A stretch of DNA of 56,337 nt from Geothrix sp. (GTDB lineage Bacteria; Acidobacteriota; Holophagae; Holophagales; Holophagaceae). Where the stretch lies: positions 1 through 56,337 of the forward strand of contig JAVBYJ010000025.1 of NCBI GenBank assembly GCA_030824075.1, in the 5' to 3' direction. Positions 42,193-49,005 of the stretch are shown here, piece by piece. The notes beneath the pieces were generated by a model. It made no database searches, had not been told where the DNA came from, and was given only the letters and a program-made list of their open reading frames with translations. A program made the position numbers and the translations under genes. The first letter of the stretch is position 1, and each line of letters starts with the position of its first letter.

Positions 42193-42221
42193 GAATCCTG
42201 TTCATCCTGCCCCCGGTTTTT
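42193..42221 (+). repeat. ATCCTGTT-NATCCTG intergenic repeat
   Basis: The sequence AATCCTGTTCATCCTG followed by CCCCCGGTTTTT matches AATCCTG plus CCCCGCTTTT at 45375-45400, and the reverse complement at 45183-45207. It is a short intergenic repeat 50 bp before panB. Function unknown. Confidence 0.55.
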
Positions 42222-42271
42222 GGTGGTCTCATGGAAGCCCCCAGGCTTCGACCTTCCAGCGGAGACCCCCC

Positions 42272-43135
42272 ATGAGCCACCTGCCCATCGAATCGCGTGC
42301 CCGCGTCACCCTGACCCAGGTGCACACCTGGCACCACGCGGGGCGGAAGCTGGTGATGACCACGGCCTACGATGCCGTCACCGCCCGCATCGCGGACGCC
42401 GCAGGGGTGGATCTCATCCTCGTGGGCGACAGCGTGGGGAACGTGTGCCTGGGCTTCGAGAACACCCTGCCCGTCAGCATGGCCATGATGAACCACCACC
42501 TGGAAGCCGTGGCCCGCACCCACCCCACGGCCATGCTCGTGGCCGACATGCCCTACCTGAGCTTCCACCTCAGCGTGGAGGACACCCTTCGCAACGCCGG
42601 GGGCTTCCTCCAGAGGGGTGCCCAGGCCGTCAAGCTTGAGGGGGGCGCCAAGCGCCTGCCCATGATCCATGCCCTCATTGACGCCGAAATCCCCGTCATG
42701 GGCCATCTGGGCCTCACCCCCCAAAGCGTGAACCCCATGGGCGGCTTCAAGGTGCAGGGCAAGCAGAAGGCCGATGCGCTGCGCCTGCTGGAGGACGCCC
42801 AGAAACTCCAGGATGCGGGTTGTTTCAGCCTGGTGCTGGAAGGCATTCCCGCCGAATTGGCGGCCAAAGTGACCGAAAGCCTGGAGATCCCCACCATCGG
42901 CATCGGGGCCGGGCCCCAGTGCTCCGGCCAGGTGCTGGTCTTCCACGATGTCCTTGGTCTGCTGCCCGACCCCTCGCCAAAATTCGTCCGGCGCTATGCC
43001 CAAGGATTCGAGGATCTGCGGGCCGCCTTGGCCGCCTGGGCCGAGGATGTCCGGGGGGGAGGGTTCCCGAATGGCGCGGAATCCTATACCCTTCCAGAAG
43101 CCGTTCGTCCGGCTTTGACCCAGTGGCGCCCCTGA
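42272..43135 (+). CDS. panB: 3-methyl-2-oxobutanoate hydroxymethyltransferase
   Basis: First step of pantothenate synthesis: makes ketopantoate from alpha-ketoisovalerate and methylene-tetrahydrofolate. With the ATG at 42272 (GGAG 7 nt ahead) it has 287 residues. Key segments are MTTAYDAVTARIADAAGVD, LVGDSVGNVCLG (metal-binding Asp), VKLEGGAKR, IPVMGHLGLTPQS and IPTIGIGAGPQCSGQVLVFH. An earlier in-frame ATG at 42191 runs through a repeat and is rejected. It is followed 52 bp later by panC. Confidence 0.96.
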   Translation: MSHLPIESRARVTLTQVHTWHHAGRKLVMTTAYDAVTARIADAAGVDLILVGDSVGNVCLGFENTLPVSMAMMNHHLEAVARTHPTAMLVADMPYLSFHLSVEDTLRNAGGFLQRGAQAVKLEGGAKRLPMIHALIDAEIPVMGHLGLTPQSVNPMGGFKVQGKQKADALRLLEDAQKLQDAGCFSLVLEGIPAELAAKVTESLEIPTIGIGAGPQCSGQVLVFHDVLGLLPDPSPKFVRRYAQGFEDLRAALAAWAEDVRGGGFPNGAESYTLPEAVRPALTQWRP

Positions 43136-43187
43136 GGCGGCTCTTGGTAAGCTGGCAGGTGCCTTCTGAAGGATCCCGCTTTTGTCC

Positions 43188-44078
43188 ATGCGAGTTGTAC
43201 GTACCATCGCTGATTTGCGCGCCCTCCTTCGGCCTTTAAGAGAAGAGGGCAAGCGCATCGGTTTCGTCCCCACCATGGGGTTCCTGCACGAGGGCCATGG
43301 GGCCCTGATCCGCCAGAGCGCCGCCCGCTGCGATGCCACCGTCGTATCCATCTTCGTGAACCCGACCCAGTTCGGCCCTGCTGAAGACATGGCCAACTAC
43401 CCTCGCGATCTGGAGCGGGATCAGAACCTGTGTCTGGAGGCCGATGCTTCGGTGCTTTTCCTCCCCGAGGTGTCCGAAATCTACCCCACCGGCTTCCAGA
43501 CCCATGTGGAACCCGGCCGTCTGGCTGAACCCCTCTGCGGGCGCTTTCGGCCCGGCCACTTCCGGGGGGTCGCCACGGTGGTGGCCAAGCTCTTCAACAT
43601 GGTGCAGCCCGACTTGGCCTTCTTCGGCCAGAAGGACTTCCAGCAGACCGTGGTAATCCGGCGCATGGCCCGCGACCTGAACCTGCCCGTGGACGTGGTG
43701 GTGGTGCCCACCATCCGCGAGGCCGACGGTCTGGCCCTGAGCAGCCGCAACACCTACCTCGACGAAGACGCCCGGCGCCGGGCTCTCTGTCTCAGCGAGG
43801 GTCTGCTGGCCGCCAAGGCTGCCTTCGACGCAGGCGAGCGCAGCGCCGTGAAGCTCCTCGAGATCGCCCGGAGCCCCCTGGCCGGCGTGGATTCGGTCCA
43901 GTACCTGGAGCTGGTGGATGTCCAGAACCTGGAACCCATCCAGGGGCCGGTGGATCGCACCGCCGCCCTGTGCGTGGCTGCCTATGTCGGGAGCACTCGC
44001 CTCATCGACAACGTCGTCCTGGCCCCCTCTGCGCTGGACGCCAGCCTGAACATGAGCCTGAGCCCCCAGAGCGCCTAA
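43188..44078 (+). CDS. panC: Pantothenate synthetase (pantoate--beta-alanine ligase)
   Basis: Joins pantoate and beta-alanine with ATP. The ATG at 43188 aligns residue for residue with the start of E. coli PanC and gives 296 residues. An upstream TTG at 43182 has better Shine-Dalgarno spacing (AAGGA) and cannot be excluded. Motifs are PTMGFLHEGH (HIGH-type nucleotide motif), FVNPTQFGPAEDMANYPRD, FFGQKDFQQ and READGLALSSRNTYL (KMSKS-like). Together with panB and panD it supplies coenzyme A precursors. Confidence 0.95.
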   Translation: MRVVRTIADLRALLRPLREEGKRIGFVPTMGFLHEGHGALIRQSAARCDATVVSIFVNPTQFGPAEDMANYPRDLERDQNLCLEADASVLFLPEVSEIYPTGFQTHVEPGRLAEPLCGRFRPGHFRGVATVVAKLFNMVQPDLAFFGQKDFQQTVVIRRMARDLNLPVDVVVVPTIREADGLALSSRNTYLDEDARRRALCLSEGLLAAKAAFDAGERSAVKLLEIARSPLAGVDSVQYLELVDVQNLEPIQGPVDRTAALCVAAYVGSTRLIDNVVLAPSALDASLNMSLSPQSA

Positions 44079-44198
44079 AGCCGCCGAGGGCCGTAGAAAA
44101 AAGAGGCCCCACCTGGGGTCGCCTTCTCCCTCCGTCGCACCCGAGTAGAATGGCGTGGTCCCCTCGCAGTATTTAGGGGGCCCCTTGCGGGAGGATCC

Positions 44199-44687
44199 AT
44201 GTTCCGTCGACTTCTGAGCGCCGCCCTGATGGCCACCTTCGCCCTTGCGGCCCTGCCTGTCTCCGCCCGGCATGATGACGACCGCCGGGAGCGCCGCGAG
44301 GACCGGGAGGATCGCAAATACTGGAAGGAACGGGACAAATCCGAACGCAAATACTGGAAAGAAAGGGAGAAGGAAGCCCGGAAGCACGAGCGCCACCGCT
44401 ACGAGGATGACGACCGCGACCACGACCGCGGCCATGGTCGCCGCCACCTGGCTCCCCCTTGGATGAACGGCTACTGGCGTTCCGGTGAGCAGCGCCGCTA
44501 TGTGGCCCTGGTGCCGGGCGACCCGTCGCGGATGTATGTCTTCCTGGACGGCCGCTGGGTGCTGCGCCAGGTCCGTGATCCCCGGGCCCGCCTGGACCTG
44601 GAAGGGGCCTTCCGCCTGCCCGTGGCCCCGCCCCCCATCGCCCCGCCCCGGATCGGGCTGGACCTGCACGTGGTTCTCTTCAACTGA
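44199..44687 (+). CDS. Small exported protein rich in charged residues with a KYWKER repeat
   Basis: A 162-residue protein with a clear signal peptide (MFRRLLSAALMATFALAALP, cleavage near VSA-RH) and a good GGGAGG site. Residues about 25-85 are very rich in Arg/Asp/Glu/Lys/His and contain two near-copies of RKYWKER[DE]K, followed by a His/Arg/Asp tract. The C-terminal half (MNGYWRSGEQRRYVALVPGD and MYVFLDGRWVLRQV) looks like a small folded unit. No family is recognised with confidence. The acid/base/His-rich part may bind metal or nucleic acid. It is inserted between panC and panD but has no evident link to that pathway. Confidence 0.7.
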   Translation: MFRRLLSAALMATFALAALPVSARHDDDRRERREDREDRKYWKERDKSERKYWKEREKEARKHERHRYEDDDRDHDRGHGRRHLAPPWMNGYWRSGEQRRYVALVPGDPSRMYVFLDGRWVLRQVRDPRARLDLEGAFRLPVAPPPIAPPRIGLDLHVVLFN

Positions 44688-44703
44688 GTGACTGAAAAAA
44701 TCG

Positions 44704-44736
44704 AGGATGGACCCGGGGTAATCCTGGGTCCATCCT
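44704..44736. terminator. 11-bp perfect stem-loop after the exported protein gene
   Basis: AGGATGGACCC (44704-44714) pairs with GGGTCCATCCT (44726-44736) around an 11-nt loop. It follows the stop at 44687 and lies before panD. The only run of A/T is the A6 in front (44695-44700), which would be a T tract for minus-strand transcripts. On the plus strand the T tract is weak (TTATG). It is probably a weak terminator or a stabilising structure; orientation is uncertain. Confidence 0.45.
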
Positions 44737-44781
44737 TATGCGTTGGCCGGGACTCTGGATGGAGCCTGGACCGGAGGATGC

Positions 44782-45180
44782 ATGCTGCGACACTTCCTGC
44801 TCGGCAAGATCCATCGCGCCACCGTGACCCGGGCCGATCTGGACTACGTGGGGTCGATCACCCTGGATCCGCTGCTCATCGAAGCCGCGGGGTTCATGGA
44901 GAACGAGAAGATCGACATCTATGACGTGACCAACGGGTCGCGCTTGTCCACCTACGTGATCCCCGGCGTCCCCGGATCGGGCGAAGTCGGCATCAACGGA
45001 GCCGCCGCCCACCTGGTGCAGAAGGGTGACCTGGTCATCATCGCCGCCTACGGCTGGATGACGGCCGAAGAAGCCGAAACCACGGCTCCCAAGGTCGTCT
45101 TCGTGGACGAGCGCAACCGCATCACCGAGCGCCGCACCCAGGAACGCACGCCCCTCTGCGTGGCTGCTTTTACTGACTGA
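44782..45180 (+). CDS. panD: Aspartate 1-decarboxylase
   Basis: Pyruvoyl enzyme that makes beta-alanine from aspartate. The ATG at 44782 (GGAGG 4 nt ahead) gives 132 residues. The self-cleavage site is in DYVGSITLD between Gly24 and Ser25, which becomes the pyruvoyl group. Lys9 and Tyr22 are in the expected places, and [19 protein letters not shown] is typical. An upstream frame from 44743 overlaps the hairpin and is rejected. It completes panB-panC-panD in one stretch. Confidence 0.95.
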   Translation: MLRHFLLGKIHRATVTRADLDYVGSITLDPLLIEAAGFMENEKIDIYDVTNGSRLSTYVIPGVPGSGEVGINGAAAHLVQKGDLVIIAAYGWMTAEEAETTAPKVVFVDERNRITERRTQERTPLCVAAFTD

Positions 45181-45182
45181 AA

Positions 45183-45395
45183 AATCAGGACAGGATTAAC
45201 AGGATTAGAGAAGCTTGCCAGGCAGTCCGTTCGCAGGCCCTTTCGTAGGTGATACACAGAAATTCGGCATCTTCACAAACGAGCGACGGCCGGTTTCGCT
45301 CTCACATCCCGAAACCCACGAACCTGACCCCACAACACCAGCATTTTCTTTTAAATCCTGTTAATCCAGCTTTTCATCCTGTTAATCCTGTCCCC
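45183..45395. repeat. Intergenic unit bounded by inverted GGACAGGATTAACAGGAT repeats
   Basis: AATCAGGACAGGATTAACAG at 45183-45202 (continuing GATTA) has its reverse complement near 45375-45395 (ATCCTGTTAATCCTGTCC), and an extra AAATCCTGTTAATCC lies at 45353-45367. The 145-bp interior shows no gene. This accounts for most of the 378-bp gap between panD and rng. Confidence 0.6.
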
Positions 45396-45411
45396 GCTTT
45401 TGGCCCGGAGA

Positions 45412-45433
45412 GGAATTAATTCCAATCTTGGAA
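45412..45433. promoter_or_regulatory. Two overlapping palindromes upstream of rng
   Basis: GGAATTAATTCC (45412-45423) is a perfect 12-bp palindrome, and TTCCAATCTTGGAA (45420-45433) is a second perfect one with a 2-bp centre. They overlap in a locally AT-rich patch about 130 bp ahead of rng. Such symmetry fits a dimeric regulator site; no regulator can be named. Confidence 0.4.
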
Positions 45434-45558
45434 CCTTTGGGTGTTGGCGCGGCATCCAAGGGTTATGGTAGAAAAGAGTCACCCTTCGGCCCGGTATGGC
45501 CCTGGGGCCCGCAGTCGGGGCATGGCGCCCACCTGCAAAGTTCTGAAAGGTTGGTTTT

Positions 45559-47088
45559 ATGGAAGTCCGCAAGTCCCTGGTGGTCAATTCGACCCCCCTG
45601 GAGACGCGCATCGCCCTGCTTGAGAACGGCCAGCTCTGCGAGCTGTTTCTCGAACGGACGATGAACAAGAGCCAGGTGGGGGATGTGTACAAGGGCCGGG
45701 TGGCCAAGCTGCTTCCCGGCATGCAGAGCGCCTTCGTCGGCATCGGAGGGCTCAAGGATGGGTTCCTCTACCTGGACGACCCCGTTGTCCAGCGCCTCGG
45801 GGCGGATCTGTCCACCGAGGAGGAGGGCGAGGACGCCAATGCCGAGGAGCTGCCGCCACCACCACCGCCCCTCCCGCCCCTGAAGGAAGGGGAGGAAACC
45901 CTGGTGCAGGTGGTGAAGGATCCCATCGGCTCCAAGGGGCCCCGCTTGTCCCGGCACCTGAGCTTCCCCGGCCGCTTCCTGGTCTTCATGCCGGGCATCG
46001 ACCACATCGGCATTTCCCGCAAGATCACCGATCCCGAGGAACGCGACCGTTTGCGCGAGCTGATCCGCAGCCACGCCCAGCCCGGCGAAGGCTTCATCGT
46101 CCGCACCGCCGCCATCGGGGAGAAGGACGAGGATCTGGTGGGCGATGTGGCCTTCCTCCGACAAATGTGGCAGGAGATCCAGGCCAAGGCCGAAACCGTG
46201 CCTGCCCCTGGGCTCGTCTGGCAGGACCTGCGGCTCCTTCAGAAGATCATGCGCGACATCTTCCGCGAAGAGGTTTCCACCTTCTGGGTGGACGACGCCG
46301 AGACCCACCGCGAGGTCCTGGGCTTCGTGGAGAAGCTGCATCCCGAATGGGCCAACCGGGTGAAGCGGTTCACCTCGGACCTGCCCATCTTCGAGGCCTT
46401 CGCCATCGAGTCCGAGATCGACGCGGCCCGCCAACCCAAGGTCTTCCTCAAGCACGGGGGTTCCATCGTGCTGAACCAGACCGAGGCCCTGGTCAGCGTG
46501 GATGTGAACACCGGCAAGTTCGTCGGGAAGAAGGATCTGGAGGAGACCGTCTACCTCACCAACCTCGAGGCCATCCCCGAGATCGTGCGCCAGCTGCGGC
46601 TGCGCAACCTGGGCGGCATCGTCGTGATCGATTTCATCGACATGCTGGATTCGGCCCATCGGGACGAGGTACTGGCCCGGCTTCAGGAGGAACTCAAGCG
46701 GGACCGCAACCACGCCCGCGCCGGAGGCATCTCCGAATTCGGTCTGGTGGAGCTCACCCGCAAGCGCACCGGGCCCTCCCTGGAACGCCAGCTCACCCAG
46801 CCCTGCCCCACCTGCAATGGCGCCGGCCGCACCCAGAGCTCCGAAACCTCGCTGCTCAAGGCCTACCGAGAGCTGGTGCGCCTGGGAGATCGCCTGCGGG
46901 GCGCCGACGTGCGCCTGACCCTGCATCCCGATCTATCGGGTTCGCTCCACCAGGAGGCCCGCGAGGGCCTGATGCAGCTGGCTCGCCTGCTGGGTGCCCG
47001 CGTCCAGTGGATCGAGCGCGCCGACACCCCCCGCCACGCCGTGGTCATGGACCTGCAGTTCCCCGGCCAGGACAGCGCCAGCGCCTAA
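45559..47088 (+). CDS. rng: Ribonuclease G (RNase E/G family)
   Basis: Endoribonuclease for rRNA 5' processing and mRNA decay. The 509 residues include an S1-type RNA-binding domain (KGRVAKLLPGMQSAFVGIG), the 5' sensor region, the catalytic DNase I-like part with magnesium ligands Asp315 (VSVDVNTGKF) and Asp358 (IVVIDFIDM), and the zinc-link CPTCNG (Cys416 and Cys419). The S1 domain holds an insertion of about 35 residues that is acidic and then polyproline (PPPPPPLPPL, about residues 95-110). It lacks the long C-terminal scaffold of RNase E. Its stop codon abuts an inverted repeat. Confidence 0.95.
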   Translation: MEVRKSLVVNSTPLETRIALLENGQLCELFLERTMNKSQVGDVYKGRVAKLLPGMQSAFVGIGGLKDGFLYLDDPVVQRLGADLSTEEEGEDANAEELPPPPPPLPPLKEGEETLVQVVKDPIGSKGPRLSRHLSFPGRFLVFMPGIDHIGISRKITDPEERDRLRELIRSHAQPGEGFIVRTAAIGEKDEDLVGDVAFLRQMWQEIQAKAETVPAPGLVWQDLRLLQKIMRDIFREEVSTFWVDDAETHREVLGFVEKLHPEWANRVKRFTSDLPIFEAFAIESEIDAARQPKVFLKHGGSIVLNQTEALVSVDVNTGKFVGKKDLEETVYLTNLEAIPEIVRQLRLRNLGGIVVIDFIDMLDSAHRDEVLARLQEELKRDRNHARAGGISEFGLVELTRKRTGPSLERQLTQPCPTCNGAGRTQSSETSLLKAYRELVRLGDRLRGADVRLTLHPDLSGSLHQEAREGLMQLARLLGARVQWIERADTPRHAVVMDLQFPGQDSASA

Positions 47089-47395
47089 GGAGCTGGAACG
47101 AAATAAGCATTGCCATCGCGCAGGGTGCCGGGCAAGCGGGTCAAGGAGGCTGAGGTTCCAGCGGAGCGGGACTCCGTGAACCGAAGCCGACGCAGGATCG
47201 CGCCGCCCGCCACCCTGCGCCCGGAGGGTTGACCCTAGATCCCGCCAACGCATGCGTTGGCAGGGGGCGCCCATCCGCGCGCCCCGCGGCGTCAGCGCCC
47301 TTGAACCATGAACCACATGGCCCTGCGGGCCCTTCCTTGCGGATGCATCGCGGCTGGGTGCCAACGATGGCAACGATTATTCCGTTCCAGCTCCT
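47088..47395. repeat. Intergenic unit bounded by a 31-bp inverted repeat (28 of 31 match)
   Basis: Positions 47088-47118 (starts AGGAGCTGGAACG) and 47365-47395 are reverse complements at 28 of 31 positions, with 246 bp between them. The left arm begins at the last base of the rng stop codon, and the right arm ends 5 bp before the stop of the leftward HAD gene. The whole 311-bp gap is thus the unit. It includes an ACGCATGCGT palindrome. No gene is seen inside. It could be a small mobile element or a bidirectional transcription-ending structure. Confidence 0.6.
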
Positions 47396-47399
47396 AAGC

Positions 47400-48080
47400 T
47401 CACCCCAGGCACGTCGGACAGCGCATCCCGTCCTGCAGCCCCTGGATGAGCTCGGGCACCCGGTCCAGGCTCCGCACCTCGTAGACAGGTGCATCGGGGT
47501 CGTGGGCGGGGCGCGGCCGCGCCTCCCGGTTCACCCAGATGGCCGTCCAGCCTGCGTCCAGCGCACCCTGCACATCGTCGGACCAGCTGTCACCCACCAT
47601 GACGAGGTTGCCGGGAAAGACCCCCAGCTTCCGCTGCACCGCTTCAAAGGCGCCCGCCTCGGGCTTCAAGGCCCCGATTTCGGCACTGAGCATCCGGGTG
47701 CGGATGCGTTCGGTGATGCCGAGGCGATCCAGCAGCTCCAACCCGAACGTCTGGGTGTTGGACAGCAGTGCAACCCGAGCCAGATCACGCACCGCCGCCA
47801 CGACCTCGGGGGTGCCGGCAAAGCACTCCGCCTGTCCACCCGCCTCCAGGAAGGCCTGGGCCATGGCCTCCATCTGCCCGGGCTCCAGGCCGGCGGGTTC
47901 CTGCCAGGCCTCCAGAAAGGCCCGCACCGACGGATAGGGCCGCACCATGCCGTCCCGCACCAGCGCTGCGAACAAGTGGGCCTGGTCCGGGCGGAGCAGC
48001 TCTTTCAGACGCTGGAAAGGGCTACCCGCCGGACTGAAGACCAGCGTGTTCCAGAGATCGAAGACGACGGCGCGGATCAT
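47400..48080 (-). CDS. HAD-superfamily hydrolase (subfamily IA)
   Basis: A 226-residue haloacid-dehalogenase-type phosphatase. Motif I is FDLWNTLV with nucleophile Asp, motif II LLSNTQTFG, motif III Lys in GALKPEAGAFE, and motif IV MVGDSWSDDVQGALDAGW. An alpha-helical cap lies between motifs I and II. The tail adds RCPTCLG, an isolated CxxC pair that is uncommon in the family. The ATG at 48078-48080 lies 13 bp after the LEA-like gene stop, so it is the third gene of a queD-led operon. The substrate is unknown. Confidence 0.88.
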   Translation of the reverse strand: MIRAVVFDLWNTLVFSPAGSPFQRLKELLRPDQAHLFAALVRDGMVRPYPSVRAFLEAWQEPAGLEPGQMEAMAQAFLEAGGQAECFAGTPEVVAAVRDLARVALLSNTQTFGLELLDRLGITERIRTRMLSAEIGALKPEAGAFEAVQRKLGVFPGNLVMVGDSWSDDVQGALDAGWTAIWVNREARPRPAHDPDAPVYEVRSLDRVPELIQGLQDGMRCPTCLG

Positions 48081-48093
48081 CCTGGTGTGCCGT

Positions 48094-48594
48094 TCATCTA
48101 CCGCTTTCCTTCCGGGTGCGGAAGGGCACGCCGAACTCGATGCCCATGACCTCGAAGCGGGCTTCGCCGGCCAGGCTCCAGGTGGCGGGTTCGCGGCGCT
48201 GCACGGCACCAGACAAGGGACCCCAGGCAGTCTTCAGGTCGGCATAGCCCAGGGCGACTTCCACGCGGAGAACGCTGCGGCTCTTGGGCGCGATATCGGC
48301 GCCTTCCGGAAAGCTCACCGATCCAAGGGCATGGTCCGCACCCCGGGCATTCAGGCGCAGGTCACCCGCCACGCGCCGTGTGCGCAGGCGCTGGTCAGAG
48401 GGGTTGTCCACACCCACCTCCAGCAGCAGCCGCAGCCGCGACTGTTCCAGGGGAAAGGCCAACTCCACGCGGGGTTCCACCCGATCCAGCGAAAACCGCA
48501 ACTGACGGGCCGCCGCCTCGTAACGCAGGGCCGGATTGATGGCGTCACAACCAGCCAGGAGAACCAGCGCGGGAAGGACCCAGAGCCGTCGCAT
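48094..48594 (-). CDS. LEA14/WHy-like lipoprotein
   Basis: A 166-residue predicted lipoprotein. The signal peptide (MRRLWVLPALVLLAGC) ends in the lipobox LAGC. The mature part has a beta-rich LEA14-type pattern: LLLEVGVDNPSDQRL (NPN-like turn), VAGDLRLNARG, VSFPEGADIAPKSRSVLRVE. LEA14/WHy proteins are linked to stress and desiccation tolerance, but bacterial members are poorly understood. It starts one base after the queD stop, so it is co-translated. Confidence 0.75.
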   Translation of the reverse strand: MRRLWVLPALVLLAGCDAINPALRYEAAARQLRFSLDRVEPRVELAFPLEQSRLRLLLEVGVDNPSDQRLRTRRVAGDLRLNARGADHALGSVSFPEGADIAPKSRSVLRVEVALGYADLKTAWGPLSGAVQRREPATWSLAGEARFEVMGIEFGVPFRTRKESGR

Positions 48595-48595
48595 C

Positions 48596-48943
48596 TCAGA
48601 CTCCCCGGTAGATCACGCAATTATCGGTGGTCTCGTAGACCTCGATCTGGCACAGCGCGGGCAGCGACGGCTTCAGCTGCTCCCAGATCCACACGGAGAT
48701 GTTCTCGGCCGTGGACAGGGGGATCAGGTCATTGAGGAAGCGGTGATCAAGCTTCGAGATCACCTTGTCCACCACCACCTTCGACAGATCGTCGAAGTCG
48801 ATGATCATGCCCGTCTCCGGGTTCACCGAACCCTCCAGCAGCACGAAAAGCTTGTAGCTGTGGCCGTGCAGATTCCGGCACTTGCCCGGGTGGTTGTAGA
48901 TGAAATGGGCCGCTTCGAACCAGTACTCTTTGCGCAGGATCAT
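48596..48943 (-). CDS. queD: 6-carboxytetrahydropterin synthase (QueD/PTPS family)
   Basis: Early step of queuosine/7-deazapurine synthesis from dihydroneopterin triphosphate. The 115-residue sequence has zinc-binding histidines in FEAAHF and NLHGHSYKL, the catalytic Cys in GKCRNLHGH, and the terminal VYETTDNCVIYRG. The ATG at 48941-48943 is preferred over a GTG at 48952. No other queuosine gene is nearby, so a broader pterin role is possible. It heads the leftward queD-LEA-HAD operon. Confidence 0.92.
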   Translation of the reverse strand: MILRKEYWFEAAHFIYNHPGKCRNLHGHSYKLFVLLEGSVNPETGMIIDFDDLSKVVVDKVISKLDHRFLNDLIPLSTAENISVWIWEQLKPSLPALCQIEVYETTDNCVIYRGV

Positions 48944-48958
48944 GACACTCACGATGAA

Positions 48959-48982
48959 AAGGCCCCGCTTGGGCGGGGCCTT
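48959..48982 (-). terminator. Rho-independent terminator of the SLBB export gene
   Basis: Read on the minus strand, AAGGCCCCGC pairs with GCGGGGCCTT (48959-48968 and 48973-48982) around a 4-nt loop, ending in a TTTTC tract. It lies 24 bp after the stop of the SLBB gene and just ahead of queD, matching a terminator for the former. Confidence 0.88.
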
Positions 48983-49005
48983 CCATTCTACCAGTAGAGA
49001 TCCCC

